A stretch of 64,000 nucleotides of DNA from Polytrichum commune (GCA_950295325.1 OX485809.1:32364001-32428000); one strand, 5' to 3'; positions 25,240 to 37,845 are shown, numbered from the stretch's first letter. The notes: a model not told the origin generated them from the sequence alone. Numbers and translations are program-made.

Positions 25240-25572
25240 GTTGGGCTTAAGAACTCAATTCTTTGTTTGACTTTGATCTTGGATTGTGGATTGCCAAATG
25301 CATGCTCAAAAACATAGTTTTTGAATGCTATCTATTTGGGAGTGTATTTGGAGGTGGGGGTGTGTGCAATAAGAGTTGGGCTCCCAAGCATGGCATTTAT
25401 TTATTAATTTATTTCTATATTATTGTAGTTGCTCTTTTTGTTGATGCTCTCATCTTGATGTGTTGTGGGATTGATGCCAAGCATTTAAGGGTTTGAGTGC
25501 TAGTTGTGTGGATTGAGGGTTGGGTTCCCAAGCCTAGCTTTCTTCTTCTTCTTCTTCATTTTTGTGTTTGTG

Positions 25573-25603
<31 letters not shown>

Positions 25604-26111
25604 TTTTTTTCCTTTGGTTGGGTGTTCTTGTGGATGCCCTGCTTTTCAATGTGGCCTAGAATTGATGGTCGGTGTTTGCCATAAATTTGAGGTATTTTTT
25701 TTACTACATGTTGTGTGTACTAAAGGTTGGGCTCCCAAACCTAGCCCTCAAGTTTGTATCTTTTTCATTGTCTTCTTGTGGATGGTCTAGTCTTAGAGGT
25801 GGCTTAGGATTGATGTCAAGTTTTTGGCAAGGATTTGAGGAGTTGGAGTTGGGTTGTGTGCAATGAGAGTTGGGCTCAGGATTATGAACCTCATTTTTAA
25901 TAAAATAAATAAATAAATAAATAAGGTCTTCTTATGATTGTTTTTCAGTTAATGTGGGGTGGAATTGATAGCATGTAATTCATGGTAGGTGTGTACCCAA
26001 AGATCCAAGGGGTTGGACTAGAGTGTTATGCTCAATGTGGCATGAGATTCATGGCAAGTGCGTACCAAAGATCTAAGAGGTTGGGCTTGAGTGCAAACTG
26101 TGAGTGTTGAG
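25240..26111 (+). repeat. Degenerate tandem repeat with GTTGGGCTCCCAAGC units (first block)
   Basis: A diagnostic phrase close to GAGTTGGGCTCCCAAGC recurs at about 25371, 25517, 25722 and 25868. Between them stand repeated words such as TTCTTGTGGATG, GGATTGATG and CCAAGATTT-like text. Spacing is 140-205 bp. T-rich and TG microsatellites have grown inside the units, which explains the open frames at 25263-25866. Confidence 0.5.
25568..25603. repeat. (TG)n microsatellite
   Basis: Nearly perfect TG dinucleotide run with one TTTG interruption, followed by T8, inside a unit of the degenerate tandem repeat. Confidence 0.85.
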
Positions 26112-26438
26112 TGCAAACTGTAATGTGTAACACATTAGGCGATCAAACGGACCTAGCAGAAATCGGCCTCGGACCATCTTAACTCAAACATCCCCTCACA
26201 ACCAACCGCAGCAATATGACTTGGCGTACACCTTTACAACAAAACCACTCGTTACACTCAAAAGGCCATGATGGGCCCCTGTTATTTGTCCCCTGGCTAC
26301 TATAGTGTCCATCCTCGAAAGAGGAGAGTAGTTTTGTCCCAGCTTCCCCATGTCTTGTGGGCATCGGGTTGTTGGCATTACGAACGGACACTCTATTCAC
26401 GCCGGCCCCTAAAAGGGACTGGAGTTTCTATCTATCTA
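26112..26438 (+). mobile_element. Retroposon, family R (copy 1), with 11-bp duplication
   Basis: Flanked by the direct repeat TGAGTGTTGAG at 26101-26111 and 26439-26449. It ends in CTATCTATCTA, a short simple tail. The last 190 bp match, in reverse, the copy at 37846-38118 (GGACACTATA, CCTCGAAAGAGGAGAGTAGT, GGGCATCGGGTTGTTGGCAT). The tail and the long target duplication point to target-primed insertion by LINE machinery. No tRNA-like promoter was seen, so it may be a truncated LINE end rather than a SINE. Confidence 0.65.
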
Positions 26439-26740
26439 TGAGTGTTGAGGTTTGCACTCCTAAAACTTGTTTTTCAATTTTTATTTTTTAATGTTTTGGC
26501 CTTCTCGTGGATGACCATGAATGGTGAATGAGGCATGGGAGTTAGAGTAGGTGCCAACCATGGGTCTAAGGAGATGGGCTTGCACTCCCAAGCGTGGCCC
26601 TTCTTCTTCTTCTTCTTTATATATATATATATATATATATATTTTGTGGGGGGGGGGTATTCTTGTGCGCACACCTTTGTATAATGACTTGGTTTGGGCT
26701 CAACCCTCACTATATATCCATCATCCACACTATTTCTAAT
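26439..26740 (+). repeat. Degenerate tandem repeat, continuation after the retroposon
   Basis: GGGCTTGCACTCCCAAGC at about 26576 and TTCTCGTGGATG at 26502 repeat the diagnostic phrases of the block at 25240-26111. Includes TTC and (TA)n microsatellites at 26600-26642 and a G10 run. Confidence 0.5.
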
Positions 26741-27907
26741 AATTAATACTACTTAAAAAATGCACAATAATTACAATTTTCTTGTGGTTGTTATATGGAT
26801 GCATAAAGGAAGTTACAATCTTTGGTAATATTATTTTTTGTAGAGTACCATGTATTCAACCTCTTATTGTGTAGGACATTTTCAAGGTTGTACTCTCCAT
26901 GTCTATTCTATGGGCAACTTTGGCAACCCATAATACTAACAAACTATCTTTTCCCTAGGAAAAAATTGCAAATGTTTTTTTTTGGCTTGTCCCATGGTAA
27001 CGGGATCCTACTCAATGGATATGGAACACGATCCTCTTCATGGAATAACATTCACCCCAATTGCTTACTCCTTAAGCATCTGATATGCCCAAATTGGGCC
27101 TCTTCGTGCATAAAAACATATATTTGAGCAACACATATTCCATTTTAGCCAATTATGCCAAAGTGACCTTGTCTAAAAATAACTCAAATACTCCTCATGA
27201 TTCAGTTGAATACCTTGATGTCAGTGAAGATTTGAATTCAAACACATAGCCTAAGTGTCCTCATATGCAAATATGTATGTTGTGTTTTTGACTATCAATG
27301 TCAAGTATGAGTAAATTTCTATATTCTCCCTAACAAAAGAAAATTTGTTAAATGAGGTTTGTTCTTTATCCACATAAAACAAAGTTGACGCTATGTGTAA
27401 ACTCCTCCTTGGCTTGCATAATGTATATGGGCCTTTTATGTGCATAATGTACATCTTCTTAAATGAACACCTGTAGGTATTCAAGCGTCATATGGCAAGA
27501 CTTGTTATTAAATATTTCGTTTAAGGTACATGGACCTTATGTGCTCACGCTTCTTATTTGAAAACATGTATTTGAGTGTTACATGGTTGGGCTTGTTGTT
27601 AATAAAAGCTACCAAAAATACACATCTTGCAATGAGATTAGACTATGTGCTCAAAGTTAGACATCATTTTAAGTCCAACATTAAATATAATTGGGAGAGC
27701 CTACGTGATCATCTAAAGAACACAAAAATGATAAAACTCTCTTTGAATCCCTATTTTAGTCTTTGGTGACACTTCACATGTGGTTTACAAATAGAATTGA
27801 GAAAGAGGATCAAAATTGGTGACACCAAATAAAATAATGAGTATATTATTCTCATCCTCAATAACCTTACTTCAAGTATGTAATGGAGCCCATAACATAG
27901 TTTTCCA
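26741..27907. other. No gene recognised
   Basis: AT-rich. A 101-codon plus frame at 26822-27127 has no recognisable domain. The part around 27170-27560 shares words with family A repeats in reverse, such as GTGCTCACGC and GTACATGGACCTTATGTG. Confidence 0.3.
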
Positions 27908-28450
27908 TAAAAGCCCTCAAAGAGGGACGGAACTATGGGTTTGATCTTTCTTTGAGAAAACTTTCTATCAATAACCTATTAGCTCGTCATGTATTAGAGA
28001 TTGTTTTGAAAGTTGGGTGAAATGTTTGGGACATCCTCTTTCCACCTCTCAAACTTCAAGAATATCAAGGTCTAAAATAAGTTGTGCATGTAGGACCCAC
28101 TATCTTAAATGCCATATTGACCTATGCAAAGTTGGCTTGGCCCACACATCAAGAAAGAAAAACCAATGCCGGGTGAATTTGAGCCTGTTGGCCCTACCCT
28201 GCTCAAGAATCCCCTTGGTGCAGGGTGGGGTTTATTGCCTACCTTGCGGTGGGTGGACTATTGTTTGGACCCACACATCAAAGCTAGTAAGACAAACTAG
28301 AAAGCCTATTTTTGGTAGCCCAACAACACTCTTTGTGTATGATACTTTAAGCATTGGGAAAACTTGGGTGACTTTGTGTCAATTCTTATAGACTCAAAAC
28401 TTGGCACTAAACCCATGGTTTCATCTGCTTTACTTTACAAATAACTCTAA
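27908..28450 (+). mobile_element. Inverted-repeat element, family B (copy 3)
   Basis: Same ends and interior as the copy at 7891, with about 110 bp of extra interior sequence near 28150-28280. Open frames inside (for example 28017-28391) are not conserved in the other copies and are probably meaningless. Confidence 0.55.
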
Positions 28451-28489
28451 TATCTTGAGAGTAGCTTTATCTTTTCTTTTCTTTTCCTT

Positions 28490-28629
28490 TGAATTCATTT
28501 TCCTTCCTTCCTTCCTTCCTTCCTTCCTTCAGACCAAGATATGTGTAGCAGGACTAGCTACTTAGGTGGTATCTTCCACTCACAAACATTCAATCCACAC
28601 GGAAACCCCTCTCACGGGATCATGGCCTT

Positions 28630-28662
<33 letters not shown>

Positions 28663-28736
28663 CCACTTCCCCACTTGGCTTGTCCCCTATCCTCTCTCAC
28701 CTCGAGCATTCATAACAAAGTACCCCCCCCCCCCCA
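28490..28736. repeat. Cluster of microsatellites: (TTCC)n, (GTT)10, C13
   Basis: (TTCC)n at about 28500-28530, (GTT)10 at 28631-28661 and a C13 run at 28723-28735 lie within 240 bp. The (GTT)n run gives the poly-Cys reading of the open frame at 28541-28789, which I do not consider a gene. Confidence 0.8.
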
Positions 28737-28811
28737 AATCCCATGCTAGTACATACATCCTTTCCTTCTTGTTGGATGTACAACAATAAGGTAGATGTGC
28801 CTAATTTGGTT

Positions 28812-29040
28812 ACAATGTTTGGGGAGATTTCCGGGCATATCTAGTTGTGATCTTGGTGTTTCCAAGTCCAATTGGTTACATGTTGATATCTTTTGGTTTT
28901 GTTAAATAGGGGTATATCCCTGAAATCTTCTAAAATGGTCGGTAATTTTCATGAAGTCTTGATGAATGTCTGCCAATTATTTTTCAAACACAACCAATTC
29001 ATTTGTAACTAGCGGTCATCTCTCCCCGTTCATTGTTGGG
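28812..29040 (+). repeat. Dispersed repeat family E, copy 1
   Basis: Ordered phrases GATTTCCGGGCATAT, TTTCCAAGTCCAATTGGTTA, CATGTTGATATCTTTTGGTT and TCTAAAATGGTCGGTAAT match copies at 42395-42585 and 57695-57925 and, reversed, 38965-39195 and 39198-39545. About 230 bp; no coding frame is shared and the ends are not defined. Confidence 0.55.
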
Positions 29041-32000
29041 TTACTTATCTTAATTAATCACTTGTATTTGAGGGGGTACATGGTTAGGTGTGGCTCCAAT
29101 AATGGGTATTGAAAGGTTAGGTTTGCACAATAGACGGTGAATGCTATTTCATGAGCATGCTCTTCTTTGGATAATTCGATTTTCGTGGAGTAGGTCCTTA
29201 TGACCAAGTTTTTTTCACAAGCATGATGAGGAAATTCTTCTACAAAACGCGGGCAGTTAAATTTTCTATGGCCTACCTGAATTGCATGGACTGCACAAGG
29301 ATAAGATTACAACTGGAGAACAATACTTCACGGGTCCAAGTTCTACATTAATATGCATAAGTGGGTTGCCTTCACAAATAGATAAACTACCCTTGCAAAT
29401 CACCTTGGTTGAAACCAAATCACAAAATAATTCCCTTCGAGTAAATTAGTATAAGAAGATTAAAAGATCAAATGGTCCATCAAGGCGAACCCTTTTCATT
29501 TGGGATGTGTGATTTCTCTAATAGCCATGTTTTCCATAACAAAGGCTAGTTCCAATGATGATATGGAAGTTTAATGTGGAACCAAAAAAGAAACTTAAAT
29601 CAAAAGTAAGAATACGGACTTCAATGGGATCCCAATCATTCCAATATGTTCCTATTTACAAGACTACATGCACCCTTTGAAATTATTCTACCAGAATTTA
29701 GATATGGTGAATATATCACAATATTTATGCAAATTGTGGGTTCTAGCAACAACAACTTGCAATTGCAAATTGTACTTTACTTGTGAAATTAATTGTACTA
29801 TTTAAAAATATTACATTTTATTTTTATTTTTATTTTGTGCGTATGTACAATTTTGCATTAATTTTTTCATATTTATACTCAGCAACTTACAATTGCTTAA
29901 CAGGTGGGTCACTTTGAGCATTTTACCAACGTGCAACATATTATAGGGAGGTTTTAAATTTTTAAAATATAAATGTATTAAAAATAATGAAGGGCCCACT
30001 AAAACTAGCCAATCCCATTATAAGTAAAGTAAATAGATATAAAATGTGGGCCATTACTTTTCAATGAAGCTAATAAAGGAATTGAAGTTTATGTTTAGGA
30101 ATTGATCCTATAATTTATGTTTAGTATGATTTATTTGTAAGCATGCACTTAGCCAACTAGTGCCAACGAGCTACTAATATTTTGTCTAGAACAAATGAGG
30201 GTTCATGATGGGTTGGGAGGGTGTAAGCCATGAAGCAACATAAATGGCCATACATTTGGGGTACTAAGGGAGTCAGTTGACCTCTTGACCCGAGTTGAAG
30301 AATCTACAAGGCAAAGTCCTCACAAATCCATGCATTGAAGCAATGTTAGATTATTACAAGGAACATGATTCCCGACCATAACAAATATAAACATGATCAC
30401 ACTTGCAGCAAATGGATTGACGTAAATTGCATTATGTCTACTCTCACCATGAGGCCACAATGTTACCAATGAAGTGTACACAATAGATAAGATTGATGCA
30501 GAGGAGTTGGAAAAGTTTGTGACCGAAAAAAATGTATAGGGCTCATGTACGAGCTTTGGACTCGTGCGCAAACTCATACAAAGCGGGTGTGGTGTTTTTT
30601 TAGTACACAATCCTTTTTATTTTTTGGGTGAATAAACTTGCACTTTTGTAATGCATATGGTGTATGAAATTTTGGTTGATATGGTTATGTATGATATGCA
30701 AGTGTGATGTGGTTGTGTTTTGTTTTGAAGCCCCTTTGGAGTTCATGGTTTTAGGGACCGTGTTTGCAAAAGTATGTATGCAACGGTATGCATGGACATG
30801 GATTACTTATTATTATTCATAAGGAATATAGAGTACAATACATTACACTAGCATGGGAAATACAAGTAATGGTAGGGTGCAAACAAATAGGTTGTTTTAG
30901 AGTGTTAACCAAGTATTAAGCAATTGAAAGGAACCTTTAATTCATGCCTTGGAAGTAAATAGCCCTTAAACAAACACCCCTTTGCCACATGTGGTCAGCA
31001 TGTGGTTCACATAAATTCCATAGAATGACCCTCCCATGGATTGCTTGGAAGTAGATAAACATTGTAACAATCTTGAATGCCTACATGAATGAGATTTGTG
31101 AATGCCAAAGAAAAATAATTATTTGAGTGGTGGCTTCTAAAAGCGCCTAGGTTAGGGAAGATATTTAATTGTTCAAAAACCATCGTATGTTATTGAGCAC
31201 AGTGGCTCGCAAGAGTAGTCCAAAAATACTAAGAAAGTGAATTTTAAAAGGCCATAGGGTTGCTAGATTGTATGTAATGGCAAGGGTAAGATTTAGGAAG
31301 GATCCAAAATGATTGGCCACCTCCATCCATTTGTTGTCATCCCTCCTCTCAAATCAAACCTCAACCCTTCAAAGCAAACTTCCACAACATGCCATCAACT
31401 TGATTGGTCCCATGGCCTTGCTATCATTCTTTTCTCAAAATTCTTTTATCATACACAAACAAGTGGTGAAACCTCTGTTGTGGAAAGAAACAAATGTTTA
31501 TTAACCAAGAATATGATTCTATGATGGGACCAAAACAAACATGGCCACCAACATCTATATAATTATGCCTTCCCTCCCAACATTGGAACCGCCCTTCAAA
31601 ATTGGGTCTCCTTGGTTTATGGGATTTTGGGTGAAAGTAGATTTAGAATCTAATACGAGGAGTTGATTCTTATTTTATTTTTCAAAGTTTGAACTCTTTG
31701 TGATCATTTGTTCAGTTTATAATAAATTATCATCTTCAAAATGTTGGGTAGATTTATTTATATATCCTTTTGTATGTGTTTCATGACTTTATGTCTTGGA
31801 TGCTTATTGACTTGGGATGGAGGTAAGGCCATGCATTGGGAGGAAAGGAAAATTGTCATGATTCTTGGCAGCTACACACCCCCCCAAGTGGTTTCATATC
31901 GCAAGGAGAGAAGGTGAGAGATTCCAAGATTGGCATTTGAGGTAGTAATCCCACATGTGCACTACCAAGGGTTGGGCATTTTTTGTGTGGCCAATTCTCC

Positions 32001-33470
32001 TTCATATGCACTACCATACTGCTAAGGTGACCATATGTACATCATATAGCTTAGACAAATCAATCCAAGCATTTACCTACACTATTCAAAAAAGTGTTTT
32101 AATACAAATTCGAGGTAATTATAAATATTATTTATTTGTTGTATAATTTTTGGTGTTTGAGGTCATGGAAGTCACAAAGCCAGTTTGTTAGGAATGTACG
32201 ATAGGGGAATACAAAAGCTCGTATTAAATGTGTGCATAGGAAACTAAGTGAAGGATAATATGAACGCAACTACACCTATTCAATATAATAAATTCATTGG
32301 TTTCATTATCCTTGACAACTCAACACCAATAGATGAACTTCATTTCCAACTCATAAAAACCTTTCATACACATTTTACCAAGGAAAGTATAATCAACATG
32401 TGAGTGTGTCTTCAAAGCGAACTACTAAATGAACAAATTTTCCCTTGCAAAGTTTGCAAAAGATATTAATAAACACACATTTAACATTTCAAAAACAAAA
32501 ACCCACAAACTGGTAGCTCATATTTGATTATTTTGATTTTTCTCAGCTTGATCATTTATTTAGACTATGGATCGCATTGTATAACATTACCATTACATTA
32601 TTCATTACTAATTGTTCATGGTTTGAGAAATTTCTTCATAAAATCTTGCTTTGTGGCAATAAACGTCATGTTAAATTATTTCTACTTTGCCCATGATTGT
32701 TTATAACCCATGTGTCCATATGTGAAGCCAACCATCTAAGTCTCCAATAGTTGCCATGGCTACCATACGATATACTGATGTATTGATAATTAGACCATTG
32801 ATAATAGACCAAAACCACCTAGTCTAAGACAACTTTCTCATCCACTCCTCTAATGACATAAGAATGGTGGTATAGTGAACAAATTTACTTCTTAAGCAAT
32901 GGGCTTTTGGAATGGACCCATTGCTTTGTAATATCATGATAATTGATGAATATTTGATTTATAGTTGTATGAAACAATATAGGGTAATTTAGCTTAAGAG
33001 CACAAAAACTTAAGGCCTTATAATATAAATGCCCACGTCATCTAGATAGTGAAGTGTTTTATTAATGGTATGTCATATGGTAAGATGAGAAACCAAACAA
33101 TTGTTTATAATGGGGCCCATAATTTTCTATCTTGTTTGATGATAAGTATGTAACAATCATTCATAGCAACTAGAGAGGTGCGTATGTCTAGCATATAATG
33201 ATTGTTGGCACATGATATATGAATATTACCTCTATAACAAGATGTTATAATTTTCATAATAATATATTGAATGTTTAATATAGCAAGAAATATGGTGAAC
33301 ACAACTTTGATATACATGTTGTGTCTATTTATAGTAATATATTGCTTTAGTACGCATCCCACTTAAGTGCACAATTTTTTGACAAAAATCAGGGTTCATA
33401 CTTTATTGTTTGAACATGTCATGCATAGTCATTTGCCATGAATGCATGATTTTCTTACGCTTGACATTCA
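29041..33470. other. Long AT-rich stretch, no gene recognised
   Basis: I see only short frames, the longest 96 codons (minus, 30320-30610), none with a domain. No clear copies of the families named here are present. It is probably old, decayed intergenic DNA. Confidence 0.3.
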
Positions 33471-33474
33471 ATAT

Positions 33475-33905
33475 CATTTTGTTAACGTTTTGTTGTAATG
33501 TCTTGAACGATCGTCGCAATTCATCATACATCTATCCACCTTCCGTTTGAACTTCATAGCAAAGCAATTGATTGTCGATGTCAAGGGCATTGTTGTGTAG
33601 AGCTTCAAAGCCTTTGAAGTCAATAGCATTTTCACATTCAACAAATATCTCGATAGGCTAGATTTCATCATCGGTAAGTGGTTCTTCAATTCACATCATT
33701 TCCAAAACTTCATCAACGTCCTCAAGCATAACAACACAATATTCTTCATCGTTTGCGTCATCAAATGCTACCCACTTGCTCGGCACGTTCGGCTTGCTAA
33801 ACTTACCAATGATTTCACATCGTTGGACTATGGTCAAATGGGTTGCCTCATGTTTCATCCGTTTCCTATTGCATTCATCAAATTAGAGGGTCTAGAAAGC
33901 GATAT
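33475..33905 (-). pseudogene. Broken transposase-like relic, possibly CENP-B/pogo type
   Basis: Reading the minus strand from about 33870 to 33480 gives a coding-like but interrupted text. It includes HLTIVQRCEIIGKF, PSKWVAFDDANDEEYCVVML, then a stop, IEEPLTDDEI, another stop, and VECENAIDFKGFEALHNN. Acidic tails with a DDEI phrase occur in CENP-B/pogo-type plant transposases. I am fairly confident that this is decayed coding sequence and only weakly confident of the family. Confidence 0.3.
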
Positions 33906-34898
33906 AAGTAAAGTACGCACCAACCACTCCAGTTCAAAGTGCGTACTTGAGCGGGAGAATACTATAGTAGTATCTCTAACCGTGTAGAAATTCAAATATA
34001 CCTCAATCTACTTAAATATTCCAATGCATAACAACATTTGGTTTGGGTTTTGAGTAGCATATTCCGAAAAATAAAATATTAAGCAACCTGTAAAAAACAC
34101 AATTTTTTGAGGAAACCTCTACAAAATGAAATCCTTGGGGCAACCTTCAGAAATACTTGGAAGGTCGGAATACAACCCTTCAAAGCCACAGATGTAGGCC
34201 CTTGCTTATGCTCATGCTCATGTCCCAGGTTTTCTCCAAATAAAACTATACTAGGTATGTGATCAAGATGTGATGATAACCATTTATGGGGTCCATAATA
34301 GTCAACATAATTGGGGCGACCTACATGACCTCTTGATGAATTGTGCAAGTCTTCACTTTGATAATATGAAAGATAGTCAAACGAGCTCCAAACATTACGA
34401 GGAATGTGGCTAAAACCTCAATTGGGGTTTGCTAACCATCTTCTATGAATCACATACAGTGGTGATTTCTCACAAGGTCCCTAACATGTCCAGGGACATG
34501 TTCATAAAAAAAAAGAAACATTTCCAGTGGACGGGTTCTTAGAAAATGAACCAGTTTTTGGACATGTCAAATTCAGTTTGGACATGTTCTAAAACTAACA
34601 TTTTTTTTATAATTGTTTTCCAAAAAAAATGGTACAAATATCAGTTACATTATGTCATATATGACATGTGAATATAAGCATAATGCAATCAAACCACTAA
34701 TACCCAATCAAAATATCAATCTTGAAGTGCTTGATTCACATGCATACATTAATTCATCAACCACAAAATTTAGAATGGGGTGGACTCGAAAGATGAGAAT
34801 CGACTGCAAAAGATAGATAACTGACGAACATTGAAGGCATAATTTGTCAAGATCCTATTGTTTCCAAGTGCAACCAGTCACATGTCAACATCTTTCGG

Positions 34899-34920
34899 TT
34901 TTTTTTTTTTTTTTTTTTTT
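34899..34920. repeat. T22 run beside a family E fragment
   Basis: Perfect run of 22 T, directly after the phrase CATGTCAACATCTTTCGG, which belongs to family E. The repeat fragment begins near 34848. Confidence 0.8.
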
Positions 34921-35440
34921 CTAATTCTTTACCAACATTGTAAGAGACTTATTTATACCTCTTGCAGGATGGGTATTTTCATTTTCAAAGCAGTTTTGGG
35001 ACGGGTTGCTTTTTCTTTAACCTTTCCATGGACGGGTTGGTTTAGAAATTACCGGTTTTGGGACGGGCTGCAAATATTTTTGCCTTTGAATTCAAGGTTT
35101 TTGGACGTGGACGGGCAAAAACTTTGTGAAAAATGAGCCCTGATCACATGTTTCATGTGCCCATATGAAGTGGACTGGTCGGAAAAAGTAACCATCGAAA
35201 ACCCATTTACCATACAAACATAACTTGCTAACATAACCTTCAAGAAGGCGATGGATCAATACAAGTACTACCCATAAGGCAGATGGTGCTAAACCTATCA
35301 CTTTTGAAAGTGCTTGAGGGCATGAAGAAAAATATAATATCCTCAAAAAAACATTATCAATTGTCAAGGGATGTCAACACACCAAAATGACCCCAAACCA
35401 CCTCGTTAATATAATATCCAACTCGTGAAGATTCTCACAA

Positions 35441-35784
35441 CTACACTAAATAGGTAGATTAGTGTTAGATGAAGATTAGTGTTAGATGCAATAGTTACCT
35501 AAAATACTAATTTTCAACTAATATTACAATTAGTGTTTGAATAGGGTTTGAACAAATTATACCTTTTACGAGGTTCTCATATTCTTCTTCCTTCAATTCT
35601 TCATTCCAAGATTTACAAAATATCATCTAACACTAAATGCGCTCATGTAAATATTTAAAGTTACTACTTGGTACAAATAGTGTTAGAGTTGACATTTAGT
35701 GTTCTAACACTGTAGAGACAATTTACATTTAGCATTTTCGTCGACTATTAGTGTTTCCAACACTAATCTACCTATTTAGTGTAG
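35441..35784. mobile_element. 344-bp inverted-repeat MITE starting CTACACTAAATAGG
   Basis: CTACACTAAATAGGTAGATT at the left is matched exactly, inverted, at the right (AATCTACCTATTTAGTGTAG), and the arms continue through AGTGTTA/AACACT. CACTA/TAGTG lie three bases inside each end. No clear target duplication. The interior repeats TAGTGTTAGA several times. Non-coding. Confidence 0.65.
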
Positions 35785-35810
35785 TATGTACTTGTGCAAG
35801 ATTCTAGAGC

Positions 35811-36014
35811 TTCTTCTTCTTTTCTTTTCTTTTCTTTTTTTTGAGATAGAAGGCCGACAGGCCAACGCCAAAGCACAGGAAGCAGTTGATCACCTGGCAA
35901 GTTTTCCGTCAAGTAAAGAGGAGATTTCACAGCCGGGATTCGAACCGCCAACCTCTTCCTTGAGATTTGGGTATCTCTCCACCATCATCCGGTAGTTTAA
36001 GGTCATCTCGGACT
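35811..36014 (-). mobile_element. tRNA-derived SINE with 12-bp target-site duplication
   Basis: The perfect direct repeat AGATTCTAGAGC flanks it at 35799-35810 and 36015-36026. On the minus strand it carries an exact pol III B box, GGTTCGAATCC, at 35946-35936 and a weak A box near 35999-35989. It ends GGCCTTCTATCTC followed by an A-rich tail with AAAAG units. Length is 204 bp. All this is classic for a plant SINE moved by LINE machinery. Confidence 0.85.
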
Positions 36015-36113
36015 AGATTCTAGAGCATTGGTTCTACAACAATCGACAAGCGGAAAAAAGTGGGGAAAACATAGGCTAGGGTCCCCTTTTACGGTTAGAT
36101 ATGGTGTCACTTA

Positions 36114-36612
36114 GGGGCACTTCACACACGAGACTGCGAGCCCGTGACCATTTCACTTCAACCACTCTCATTGGTGGAAAAGGTGGAGCCGGTCCAAGTT
36201 CACTTCACACTATGCTCGAGGACCACTGGGGTATGTGAATGCAAGATGGATGTAAAGTCTACATGGATTCCTACATGGCATCGAACATATCATGTTTCAT
36301 GGTCACTTGGATTATTTTCAAAAATCACCTCTTGGAGGTAAGCCTAACACAAATCCAGGAGACCATGGTAGTCCAAACACTCACAACCATTGATATACTC
36401 TATTTTATCATGTGTGAGGACCCGCATGAATAAAAATTCATTGAAATTGCATTTGGTTGAGGGACAGGTCACGTATGACTTCACACTACACTTGAGGGTC
36501 CATGACCACACTACATGATGTTGGAGGTGTGTTGGGACGGCCTTCGGACGCTTTCTTTTGGGCTGTCACAATTTCATGGTCACGGCTCTTGGCCCGTGTG
36601 TGAAGTGGCCCT
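36114..36612 (-). mobile_element. PIF/Harbinger-like MITE, family H (copy 2, reversed)
   Basis: Same terminal repeats (one change, GGGGCACTTC, on the left), flanked by TTA at 36111-36113 and, one base out, at 36613-36615. Orientation is opposite to copies at 21580, 36863 and 54331. It faces copy 3 across 250 bp. Confidence 0.75.
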
Positions 36613-36862
36613 TTACGATGCGTGAGTTCTTTTGTTAGCAATGGCTGAATTACCGCAATCAAGTTATGGTCAAGCATGTCTGTCTTGACGAGACTCAATA
36701 AAAGCATACCGACATTAAATGTGTTTAGTGTGATATGGTAATTTATGTCATTTTTTATAATTTTTCCCATGACACTCCACATGCAGTTTATAATTGGTAT
36801 CGAGCATGACAAAGAGAATCGGTGACACTGAATACAATGTTTAGAGTTGTGTTGGTGGAGTA

Positions 36863-37365
36863 GGGCCACTTCACACCAAGAGCCAAAAGCCGTGACCATG
36901 AAATTGAGAGAACCCAAAAGAAAGTGTCCAAAGGCCGTCCCAACACACCCCCATAATCACGTATTGTGGTCACGGATCCTCAAGTGTACTATGAAGTCAT
37001 ATGTGACCGGGCCCTCAACCACATGCTATTTCAATAAATTTCTATTCATGCGGGTCCTCACACATGACAAAATAGAGTATATCAACAGTTGTGAGCATTT
37101 GGAATGCCATGGTCTCCCACCGGTTTTGTGTTAGACTTACCTCCAAGAGGTGGTTTTTGAAAACAATCCAAGTGACCATGAAACATGATTCATTCGATGC
37201 CATGTAAGAATCCATGTAGACTTTACATCCATCTTGCGTTCACATACTCCATTGGTCCCTCAAGCGTAGTGTGAAGCGAACTTGGACCGGCTCCGCCTTT
37301 TCCACCAATGAGAGTGCTTGAAGTGTAGTGGTCACGGGCTCTCAGTCTTGTGTGTGAAGTGGCCC
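36863..37365 (+). mobile_element. PIF/Harbinger-like MITE, family H (copy 3)
   Basis: GGGCCACTTCACACC at the left, GTGTGTGAAGTGGCCC at the right, followed by TTA; the left flank is GTA, one change from TTA. Length is 503 bp, in the same orientation as the copy at 21580. Confidence 0.75.
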
Positions 37366-37845
37366 TTAGGTAAACCTCGAGGACCGGTATAGTTGAGGGG
37401 GGTTATTGGAGACAACTAATTGAGCACCATCTACCTTACTCTTCTAAACCTCTTGATCATGAAGGTTTGAGGCTTAGATTGAGGCTATGCTCTAAGTTAG
37501 TTGGGACTCCTCCGTCCGTCTTCTTCCCCAATCCAACCCTGGAACGCCACTTCAAGTGCCAAATGGGTATGGATTTTGATGACTATTACCTCCTCATTTG
37601 CTATTCCAAGAAGCTTGCATTCGCTAAAGAGGAGCATGGAAGGTGTATTTAGTCCGAGGTCATGGCTCAAGTGCCACAATCATATACACATACATATGTA
37701 GGTTTGTAGCAAGTAGAACTTAATCGAAGCAAGGGCTCCTATATTGTTGGCAACAACGTTAATGAAAAAAATGTGGGGATCAATTGGGGTTGAATTGCCT
37801 GAACGGTCCCTCGTTCGAGTGTCACCGGAAAGTCTTGGAAGACTT

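Noticed and set aside
26474-26739. Overlapping frames on both strands with IYIYIY or EEEE runs
   Set aside because: These are translations of TA and TTC microsatellites.
28541-28789. Open frame with a poly-Cys run
   Set aside because: The Cys run is the translation of the (GTT)n microsatellite.
35936-35946. tRNA gene suggested by the exact B box
   Set aside because: No cloverleaf can be drawn, and the target duplication and A-rich tail show a SINE.
36486-36917. 143-codon minus-strand frame
   Set aside because: It runs across the gap and ends of two family H MITEs and is not preserved in the other copies.
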